64,000 nt of DNA, from NCBI GenBank assembly GCA_037974335.1, contig CM075760.1:46520138-46584137 (forward strand), given 5' to 3'. The position numbers were made by a program, and so were the translations under genes. Numbering within the stretch: position 1 is the first letter of the stretch; each line of letters starts with the position of its first letter. This DNA comes from Prionace glauca (lineage: Eukaryota; Chordata; Chondrichthyes; Carcharhiniformes; Carcharhinidae). The notes under the pieces were generated by a model. The model did no database searches. It was given only the letters and a program-made list of their open reading frames with translations, and had not been told where the DNA came from. Below, piece after piece: positions 55,432-64,000 of the stretch.

Positions 55432-56580
55432 ATGGAGAAACCGTGGAAATGTGCGGACTGTGGGATAGGATTCAATTACCCATCTGAATTGGAAACCCAT
55501 CGACGTATTCACACTGGGGAGAGACCATTCACCTGCTCTGTGTGTGGGAAGGGATTCACTCAGGCATCCAGCCTGTACACACACCAGCACGTCCATATTG
55601 GTGAGAGGCCATTCACCTGTCTTCAGTGTGGGAAGGGATTTAATGCCTTATCAAATCTCCGGACTCACCACCAGGTTCACTCTGATCAGAGACCATTTAA
55701 ATGTTCTGATTGTGAGAAGAGCTTTAAAAGCAGAAAGGATTTATTGATTCACCAACGCACTCACACTGGGGAGAGGCCGTTCATCTGCAACATGTGTGGG
55801 AAGGGATTCACTCAGTCGTCCCACCTCCTGACACACCAAAGTGTTCACACTGATCAGAGACCATTTAAATGTTCTGACTGTGAGAAGAACTTTAAAAGCA
55901 GAAAGGATTTATTGATTCACCAACGCACTCACACTGGGGAGAGGCCGTTCATCTGCCCCGTGTGTGGAAAGGGATTCACTTGTTCATCGCAGCTCCTGAA
56001 ACACCGATTTGTTCACACTGATCAGAGACCAATCAATTGTTCTGAATGTGAGAAAACATTTAAAAGCAAAAAGGATCTTCTGAAACACCAGCACACTCAC
56101 ACTGGGGAGAGGCCATTCACCTGCTCTCTCTGTGGGAAGGGATTCACTCGATTAGCCCACCTTCTGAGACACCGTCGAGTTCACACTGGGGAGAGGCCGT
56201 TCACCTGCCCTGTGTGTTGTCAGGAATTCATTGACACATCCGACCTTCTGATACACCGGCGAATTCACAGTGGAGAGAGACCTTACACTTGCCTCCTGTG
56301 CAGCAAGAGATTCACTCAGTCATCCCACCTGACTACACACCAACTTGTTCACACTGATCAGAGACCTTTTGAATGTTCTGATTGTGAGAAGAGATTTAAA
56401 AGTAAACAGAATCTTCTGAAACACCAGCGAGTTCACACTGGGGAAAGGCCGTTCAACTGTTCCATGTGTGGGAAGGGATTCACTCAGTCAAGCAACCTGC
56501 TGAAACATCAGCAAGTTCACAGGCGACAGCAGGGGTTGGATTCTGCTGTTATTGCTGCTGTTAATCACATCCAGGACTGA
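55432..56580 (+). CDS. C2H2 zinc-finger protein, 13 fingers
   Basis: A 382-residue protein starting [20 protein letters not shown] and containing thirteen tandem C2H2 fingers. Two linker types alternate: the usual HTGERPF and a HTDQRPF/HSDQRPF form that precedes fingers with a KSRKDLL or KSKKDLL helix. That regular alternation suggests growth by duplication of two-finger units. Finger 10 has an extra Cys (CPVCCQEF). The tail is [19 protein letters not shown]. No KRAB, SCAN or BTB domain is present in this exon. It is divergent from the 7-finger gene across a shared promoter and is the intact relative of the inverted pseudogene at 48,196-48,975. A presumed DNA-binding regulator; its target is unknown. 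Confidence 0.93.
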   Translation: MEKPWKCADCGIGFNYPSELETHRRIHTGERPFTCSVCGKGFTQASSLYTHQHVHIGERPFTCLQCGKGFNALSNLRTHHQVHSDQRPFKCSDCEKSFKSRKDLLIHQRTHTGERPFICNMCGKGFTQSSHLLTHQSVHTDQRPFKCSDCEKNFKSRKDLLIHQRTHTGERPFICPVCGKGFTCSSQLLKHRFVHTDQRPINCSECEKTFKSKKDLLKHQHTHTGERPFTCSLCGKGFTRLAHLLRHRRVHTGERPFTCPVCCQEFIDTSDLLIHRRIHSGERPYTCLLCSKRFTQSSHLTTHQLVHTDQRPFECSDCEKRFKSKQNLLKHQRVHTGERPFNCSMCGKGFTQSSNLLKHQQVHRRQQGLDSAVIAAVNHIQD

Positions 56581-56609
56581 ATAGTGTCTGGTTACCAATG
56601 AGGTTCCAC

Positions 56610-57232
56610 AGTGCTGTCCAGTCAAATAGGATTGACAAGACCCAAGAATTCTTCCAGAAACAGGCTCTGGAATTACAGAACCAGCCAGAATGGAAAGAAT
56701 GGTTTGTTCTTCCCTTCATTCCAAATCCAGATCAGAACCTGGTGTTCGCCACCTACTTCTCCAAGCAGTGGGCAGAGACTTTCCTGGTGTCACTGCACAA
56801 CTTCCTGAGTGTGCTCTTCCAGTGTATGCATATCCTTTTTGTCACCTGAATCTGCTACCTGTATTTCCGTTCTCAATTATTCCACTTATCAATCAAACAG
56901 AACTTTATAGCTCTCAGCAGATTGAAAATCAAGTTACTTTAACAAATTTAGACTTTTTACCAATCTCAGTCTCATCAGTCCTTTCTGGGCTGCTCAATCT
57001 TTTGTGACGTGCTCAAAATCTATCCCATCCATCGCGTCTGTCCCACTTATATCTTTTTTGTCATGTTTGACATAAAATGTAAATGCGCCTAGTTTGGGGG
57101 CGTTTAAGAGATCTGTAGATAGGTTTATGGACGAAAAGGGATAGGTATAGGCTAGTGGGTCATTGTTTTTGTAACTGGTCGGCGCAACATCGTGGGCCGA
57201 AGGGCCTGTTCTGCGCTGAAATGTTCTATAAC
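56610..57232 (+). pseudogene. Retrocopied WDR91-like exon plus intron fused to a CR1 tail
   Basis: From 56,610 the frame reads [40 protein letters not shown] and [20 protein letters not shown], then LSVLFQC, closely resembling from memory a conserved N-terminal stretch of WDR91, a Rab7-linked endosomal protein. Immediately after LFQC a gtatgc donor-like sequence begins and coding similarity stops, so intron seems to follow. The piece ends (57,060-57,232) with a CR1 family A 3' end. The paralogous finger locus at 48.2 kb lacks the whole segment between ttccacag and the old CR1 text, so it is an insertion. Confidence 0.6.
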
Positions 57233-57239
57233 TTAGACT

Positions 57240-58015
57240 TAAATGTAAGGTTCATGATTCAGTTTGCAGATGATACAACAATTGTATTTGTGTTTAACAA
57301 TCCAGAAGAAAGCCGTGGACTGCAGGAAGATATCAGTGGGCTGGTCAGATGGGCAGAAAAATGGCACATGGAATTCGATCTGGAGCAGTGAGGGAGAATG
57401 AATTTGGGACATTAGACAAGACAAGGGAATGAACAATAAAGGGGATGATGCTGAGAATTACAGAGGATCAGAGAGAATTTGGAGTCAACATCCAGACATC
57501 CATGAAGGAGGCTGGACATTTAGATCCAAAAGATTAACTCTGTTTCTCCACACAGATGCTGCCAGACCCAACGTATTCTGTTTATATTTATAAAATGCTA
57601 ATCAGAGCAAGCTAGAGAACTGAGCACAGTTCTGGTCACCAGATTAATCAATTATAAAAGTATATGTCAAGTAAATCTTGTGGCAGAAAGCTGAAGCCAG
57701 TTGGCAAGTTTTTAATATCATTACAATGTGTTCAATTTTCAAATCTAATGAATGAAAGATTGAAGGATTAGGAGGGTTAGTGAAGGAATCATTTCACCGA
57801 GAGTCATGGGGATCTGGAACTCACTGCCTGAAAGGATAGGAGAGGCACCAACCCTCATCACATTAAACAGGAACTTAGATACACAGTTCAGATTCTGCAG
57901 CACACAGAGGGACAGATCAAGAGCTGCAAAGTAGGACAAAACTGGACAATACTTTTCCAGCCAGCACAGACATGATGGGCTGAATGGCCTCCTGCTGTTC
58001 AGTGCATGTTCTATA
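57240..58015 (+). mobile_element. Old CR1-type LINE region
   Basis: QFADDTTIVFVFNNPEESRG and LVRWAEKWHMEFDLEQ show the catalytic RT motif and what follows. The rest is decayed, ending with gatgggctgaatggcctcct near 57,975. Confidence 0.8.
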
Positions 58016-59384
58016 TTTCAGTTCTGACAGTTGGAGTTTGTTTCTGCTGGTGTTAATAACTCCTTGAATTGGGCTGCAGTGTTATATTTTGGATAAATGC
58101 GAAATCGGCTTGATTAAAACACACCAGAGTAGCTTTTTATGTCTTTCCCACTGTGTTATCTGATTGTACTCTGATTTTCTTATCAGTAAAAAACTAATCT
58201 CAGTCACCCCAATCTAAGAATGATTAAGTAAATTCCTTCCCTATCAGCACTGCGAGCGTACCTCAAATCACAGGGACTGCAGCGGTTCAGGAAGGGCAGC
58301 TCACCACCACCTCAAGGATAATTAGGAATAGACAATAAAAATACTGGCCTAGTCGGTGACACCCACACTCCACGAAAGAAAATGTATGTTCAAACAAGAC
58401 TTAATTAAGGCAGGACAGGATTCTTTGGATTATAAGTTTTACAACATTAAATTAACATTAAAATTATTATTAAAGGAAAGGGGTTTGCATATCAATCCAG
58501 GGAAATTTCCAAGATGATGCTGAAGTGTGGCGACTTCTTGCAAGCTGTGCCCAGCAAACCCTCTAATTCTATCTTCTACTTGTTCTACACTTCTAAAACT
58601 TCATTCTAACTCTTATGACTATAACACTGTATTCTGCATCCTCTCTACGTAAGGTACCCTTTCTCTGTACGGCACACAAGAAACAATACTTTTCACTGTA
58701 TGTTAATACATTGACAATAATAAATCAAATCAGACAATGACTTTTGCAACTTTATCTAGGTGTTAATCCATCACAGCATTCCGCTCTCAAAACTTTATCT
58801 CAGATACAGTCCCACTTGCTGACATGGACATGTGAATCGTGCCTTGAGTGAGTGTCTTCAGTAATTAGCCAGCAACAAATCATTACAGAGCCCTGGCTTT
58901 TAACCCCTGAGTGGCCAGCACCCTGTGTCAGAGTCAAGCTTCTCCTCGGTTAATAATTAGCTCAAGCTGCTGCTTGGGTTAATCCAATTTATTCTTCAGC
59001 ACATTGGCCACCCAGCCTCAGTATATCAGAGAAGAATACAAGAGAGCTAAAATCTCTTGATTTTGAAGTATTTTGCTATCCACTGGATCAAACTAAAGAT
59101 TATAATGTACCATTCCTCGGGACCTTTATCAGAGATCCTTCATTATTAGAACAGTTTGTCTGAAATTATTGTTTCTCACACAAACAGAGAGACATATAAT
59201 AATTCAACTTGACAAGTTTTGGATGAAAATCCAGTCTTTGATTATTGATTCATTATTTATAACTTAATCAAGGTTCATCAATTGTACAATAATCTGTTTC
59301 ATGACTGGTTACTCCCTTCATAGTTTAATTCATATATGTGGTTAATAAAGAAAACAAAATGAGCTATTTCATCACGTCGAGTCA
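58016..59384. other. Intergenic, with repeat tails
   Basis: A SINE tail lies at about 58,250-58,375 (gactgcagcggttcaggaag, aatagacaataaaaatactg). A dispersed-repeat terminus lies at about 58,560-58,735 (gaaacaatacttttcactgt, caataataaatcaaatcag). No gene was recognised. Confidence 0.55.
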
Positions 59385-60010
59385 TAGAGGTTTACAACAT
59401 GGAAACAGGCACTCCGGCCCAACTTGTCCATGGTGCCCTTTTTTTTAAACCCCTAAACTAATCCCAATTGCCTGCATTTGGCCCATATCCTTCTATACCC
59501 ATCTTACCCATGTAACTATCTAAATGCTTTTTCAAAGACAACATTATACCCGCCTCTACTACTACCTCTGACAACCTGTTCCAGATGCTCACCACTCTCT
59601 GTGTGAAAGAATTGCCCCCTGGATACTTTTGTATCTCTCCCCTCTCACCTTAAACCGATGCACTATAGTTTTAAACTCCCCTACCTTTGGGAAAAGGTAT
59701 CTAGAAAAGACTATCTAGCTGCTCTGTGCCCCTCATTATTTTATAGACCTCTATAAGATCATCCCTCAGCCTCCTACGCTCCAGAGGAAAATCCCCAGTC
59801 TATCCAGCCTCTCCTTATAATTCAATCCATCAAGTCCCGGTAGCATCCTAGTAAATCTTTTCTGCATTCTTTCTAGTTTAATAATACACTATCTATAATA
59901 AGGTGACCAGAATGGCACACAATATTCCAAATGTGGCCTTACCAATGTCTTGTATAACTTCAACAAGAAATTCCAACTCCTGTATTCAATGTTCTGACCG
60001 ATGAAACCAA
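59385..60010 (-). mobile_element. Old CR1-type LINE 3' region
   Basis: The run catagaggtttacaacatgg, ggcccaacttgtccatg and gtagcatcctagtaaatctt belongs to the same subfamily as 35,590-36,330, in minus orientation. Confidence 0.78.
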
Positions 60011-60034
60011 GCATACTGAATGCCTACTGCACCT

Positions 60035-60240
60035 AAGCTACACATCTTGGGATGCCAAGGGGCAATTTAGCATAGCCAATCAAGCTGACCTGTACATCAT
60101 TGGCCTGTGGGAGGGAACAGGAGCACCTGGAGGAAACACATGCAGATCTGGGGAGAACATGCAAACTCTGCACAAACAGTGACCCAAGCCAGGAATTGAA
60201 CCTGGGTCACTGGTGCTTTGAGGCAGCAAATCTCTTTTAA
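60035..60240 (-). mobile_element. tRNA-derived SINE fragment
   Basis: The minus strand has the B box ggttcaattcc, ctggcttgggtcactgtttg and gcagagtttgcatgttctcc, matching the SINE at 6,602. Confidence 0.8.
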
Positions 60241-61049
60241 GGTTCCCCCTTGTCATAGCTCTAAACTCACATCTTACTCCAGTTTCTCTCACCTCCTCTT
60301 AGACTTCAGGATGGTGCAAGCAGGCATTTAAGATGCATTTTCATGAACACCTGAAAAGCTATAGCATAAGCTGGATTTGAAGCTGGATCCCTGGAGCTGT
60401 GTGGCGTAACTGTTGTTCCATTCTTTTTGCTGCTTGATGCTCAGTGACAACATATAAAAGCCCTGCTCAAGGCTCTGTTCCCTGGTTAGAGCTGATTGTG
60501 TAGTGAGGTTATCAATGAGTTTCAGATGTAAATTCCCACGCGATGAAGAGCAGAATCATGTGAGTTTTTTCCTGCTCCACCGTCTGAACCAATAACTGCC
60601 TGCACCAAGTGAAGTGCTGGATGATGGGATTGGAATCGATTGGTGTTCGATGGCCAGTGCAGACACGATGGGCTAAAAGACCTCTTTTTGTGCTGTCAAA
60701 CTTCATGAGGAAGGAGGGTTGTTGATGTGCTGTCTGGCTGGGTGATATTTGGAGGAACTGTCTCCCTGGGGCTGAACTAAAGCATTCCATAATAATGTGA
60801 GCCTTGTAAGGAGCTCTTGGTGACACATAAAATCTCCTCGCTCTGCTGAGTGACACTTTTTCATGTATTTCAGCCAGTGTGGGGAAAGACCCTGAGTGAC
60901 AGCTCAAGAATTTAACAGCTAGGTACTGTGAACTCACTCACAAATCACATATCACACATTGGAAGTTGCGATACATTCAAATTTTAACTACTGTTCAAAG
61001 AATCATGGAATCCCTACAGTTCAGAAGAGGCTATTTGATCTATCAAATC
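60241..61049. other. Intergenic, no gene seen
   Basis: A SINE 3' scrap at about 60,655-60,715 (cagacacgatgggctaaaag). Nothing else was recognised. Confidence 0.5.
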
Positions 61050-64000
61050 TGCGTAGACCATAGAACAGTACAGTGCAGAACAGGCCCTTCGGCCCACGAT
61101 GTTGCGCCGACCAGTTACAAAACAATGACCCACTAGCCTAAACCAATCCACAGATCTCTTAAACGCCCCCAAACTAGGCGCATTTACAACTGCAGCTGGC
61201 AGGGCATTCCAATCCCTCACCACCCTCTGGGTAAAGAACCTACCCCTGACATTAGTCCTATAACTACCCCCCCTTAATTTAAAGTCGTGCCCCCTCGTGC
61301 TAGCTTTCTCCATCCTAGGAAAAAGGCTATCACTATCTACCCTGTCTAAACCTCTAATCATCTTATATGTTTCAATAAAGTCCCCTCTTAGCCGCCTTCT
61401 TTCCAGCGAAAACAACCCCAAATCTCTCAGTCTCTCCTCATAGGATCTCCCCTCCATACCAGGCAACATCCTGGTAAACCTCCTCTGCACCCTCTCCAAA
61501 GCCTCCACATCCTTCCTGTAATGTGGGGACCAGAACTGCACACAAAACTCCAAATGCGGCCGCACCAGAGTTGTGTACAGTTGCATCATGACGTTGCGAC
61601 TCCTAAATTCAATCCCCCTACCAATAAACGCCAAGACACCGTATGCCTTCTTAACAACCTTATCTACTTGATTCCCAACTTTCAGGGATCTATGTACACA
61701 TACACCTAGATCCCTCTGCTCCTCCACACTATTCAAAGTCCTCCCGTTAGCCCTATACTCAACACATCTGTTATTCCTACCGAAATGAATTACCTCACAC
61801 TTCTCCACATTAAACTCCATCCGCCACCTCGCAGCCCAGCTCTGCAAACTTTCTAAGTCACCCTGCAAACTATGACACCCTTCCTCACAATCTACCACAC
61901 CTCCGACTTTGATGTCATCAGAAAACTTACTAATCCACCCAACTATACCCTCATCCAGATCATTAATAAAAATTACAAACAGCAGTGGCCCCAAAACAGA
62001 TCCCTGAGGCACACCACTCGTAACCGAACTCCATGACGAATATTTACATAAGAACATAAGAACATAAGAAATAGGAGCAGGAGTAGGCCATCTGGCCCCT
62101 CGAGCCTGCCCCGCCATTCAATAAGATCATGGCTGATCTGTCGTGACTCAGCTCCACCTTCCCGCCCTCTCCCCATAACCCTTAATCCCTTCTCTTATCA
62201 AAAACCCATCAACCCGTTTCTTAAAAATATTTAGCGAGGCAGCCTCCACCACTTCAACGGGCAGAGAATTCCAGAGATTCACCACCCTTTGAGTGAAGAA
62301 GTTCCTCCTCAACTCTGTTCTAAACCGCACCCCCCTTTATCTTGAGGCTGTGCCCCCTAGTCCTACTGTCTTTTTTGAGCGGGAACAGTCTCTCCAACTC
62401 TATCCTATCCATCCCATTCATCATCTTATACGTCTCAATGAGATCTCCCCTCATTCTTCTAAACTCTAACGAGTACAAGCCTAGTTTATTCAGCCTCTCC
62501 TCATAGCTCAATCCCCTCAACTCCAGTATCAGCCGAGTAAACCTCCTCTGCACTCCCTCCAGGGCCAAAATATCCTTGCGCAGGTGCAGCGCCCAAAACT
62601 GCACTCAGTACTCCAGCTGCGGCCTCACCAATGCCCTATACAGCTGCAGCAAGACCTCCCTACTTTTATATTCAATCCCCCTCGCTATGAAGGCCAGCAT
62701 CCCATTCGCCTTCCTGACCACCTGCTGCACCTGCAAGCTGGGTTTTTGCGACTCATGCATAAGGACCCCGAGGTCCCTCTGCACCGTCGCCTGCTGCAGT
62801 TTTTCGCCACGTAAGTAATAGTCCTTCCTACCATTTCTCCTACCAAAGTGGACCACCTCACACTTGCCAACATTAAATTCCATTTGCCATTTCCTGGCCC
62901 ATTCGCCCAGCCTATCTAGATCCTTCTGCAGACTCTCCACACCCTCCGCACAATTTGCCTTTCCCCCAATCTTGGTGTCATCAGCAAATTTCGACACCCT
63001 GCACTCGGTTCCCTCCTCCAGATCATCTATATAAATGGTAAATAGCTGACCATCAACCACCACCCTCTGTCTCCTATGTGCTAGCCAATTCCTGATCCAA
63101 TTACCTAGATCACCCCCAATCCCATACATCTGCATTTTCTGCAGAAGCCTACCATGGTGAACCTTATCAAACGCCTTGCTAAAATCCATATACACCACAT
63201 CAACTGCCTTACCCCTATCCACCTCTTTGGTCACTTTCTCAAAGAACTCAATAAGGTTAGTAAGGCACGACCTACCCGCTACAAAACCATGCTGACTGTC
63301 TCTAATCAACTCATTACTCTCCAAATAACTATAAATCCTGTCTCTAATAATCCTTTCCAAAACCTTACCCACCACAGAAGTAAGACTCACCGGTCTATAA
63401 TTCCCAGGGAAGTCTCTTCTCCCCTTCTTAAACAATGGGACAACATTTGCTGTCCTCCAATCTTCCGGTACTATACCAGAGACCAATGACGACCTGAAGA
63501 TCAGAGCCAGAGGCTTTGCAATCACCTCTCTTGCCTCCCAAAAAATCCTAGGGTAAATCCCATCCGGACCAGGGGACTTATCTATTTTCAAACCCTCTAA
63601 AATATCCAGAACATCCCCCCGTATCAACTGCAATACTATCTATTTTACATCCCTGCACCCCAGTGTCCTCCTCAGCTACATTCATGTCCCCTTGCGTGAA
63701 CACCGAAGAGAAATATTGGTTCAACGCCTCTCCAATCTCCTCCGGTTCCACACACAACTTCCCTCTACTGTCTGTAACTGGCCCTAATCTTGCCCTAACC
63801 AACCTTCTGTTCTTGACATACCTGTAAAACGCCTTAGGGTTCTCCTTAATCCTATCAGCCAAAGTCATCTCATGTCCTCTTTAAGCCCTTCTTAACTCCC
63901 TCTTCAACTCCCTCCTAGCCAATCTAAAACTTTCTAATGCACTACCTGAGCCGTCAAGCCTCATCCGAACATAAGCCTCCTTTTTCTTCCTAACCAACAA
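61050..64000 (-). mobile_element. CR1-type LINE (family A), split by a family B CR1, running off the window
   Basis: The downstream half (62,044-61,050) reads SSWSSVTSGVPQGSVLGPLL, FVIFINDLDEGIVGWISKFS and the C-terminal YCVQFWSPHYRKDVEALERV blocks. The upstream half (64,000-63,049) reads KIDKSPGPDGIYPRIFWEAR, NYRPVSLTSVVGKVLERIIR, VYMDFSKAFDKVHHGRL and ends RQRVVVDG. The two halves join across the insertion at 62,046-63,048. The motif corresponding to FADD reads FSDD, a possible loss of activity. A frame break lies near 63,605-63,635. Confidence 0.92.
62046..63048 (-). mobile_element. CR1-type LINE (family B), nested within the reverse transcriptase of a family A CR1
   Basis: It starts at QLFTIYIDDLEEGTECRVSK, contains KFADDTKIGG and the C-terminal blocks, and ends with cataagaacataagaacata at its 3' end. 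One frame break lies in the middle, near 62,605. It is in the same orientation as its host, so the frames run together. Confidence 0.93.

Noticed and set aside
56598-56849. A working small gene encoding the WDR91-like stretch
   Set aside because: It lacks the rest of the protein, stops soon after the donor-like gtatgc, and sits in an insertion with a CR1 tail. A real WDR91 gene extending off the window cannot be wholly excluded.
1-64000. Retroviral or other capsid- or envelope-bearing elements
   Set aside because: I saw no gag, protease, integrase, envelope or LTR signature. The reverse transcriptases here belong to CR1-type LINEs and a Penelope-like element.

Overview
This is nuclear vertebrate DNA, most probably from a shark or other elasmobranch. 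The case for that is indirect: spliced immune-receptor V segments with recombination signals, multi-finger C2H2 genes, abundant CR1-type LINEs, tRNA-headed SINEs with long bodies, and a Penelope-like element whose tail sequence I associate with shark genomes. The species was not determined.

Left half (1-34,620) is a cluster of antigen-receptor V segments, most like T-cell receptor alpha/delta V. I find seven V segments that look usable and at least eight broken ones, on both strands. Each usable one has the conserved Cys-Trp-Cys core and is followed by a heptamer, a 23-base spacer and a nonamer. No D, J or C segment was seen. The cluster grew by duplication. Copy A (1 to about 13,450) and copy B (about 19,353-29,741) are tandem copies carrying the same V segments in the same order. 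Directly after copy B lies an inverted copy (29,741 to about 34,600) of roughly 18,760-23,345. One V family (1,980; 20,890; 31,281 on minus) has its signal peptide fused to the V exon with no leader intron. Insertions present in only one copy give a relative clock for SINEs, CR1s and Penelope elements. A whole-looking Penelope-like element (14,985-18,739) sits in a V pseudogene at its splice acceptor.

Middle (34,620-41,500) is gene-poor: old CR1 pieces, a tRNA-Glu-like sequence, then a GC-rich promoter (38,860-39,190) running into a 21-unit, 74-bp minisatellite that carries an AP-1 site in every unit.

Right half (41,500-64,000) is a C2H2 zinc-finger gene cluster: an 11-finger gene (42,340), a 7-finger gene (52,981, minus), a 13-finger gene (55,432) and an inverted, broken paralogue (48,196-48,975). 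The 7- and 13-finger genes are divergent around a palindromic CCAAT/GC-box promoter. The rest is nested CR1 and SINE insertions, plus a retrocopied piece resembling WDR91 fused to a CR1 tail (56,610-57,232).
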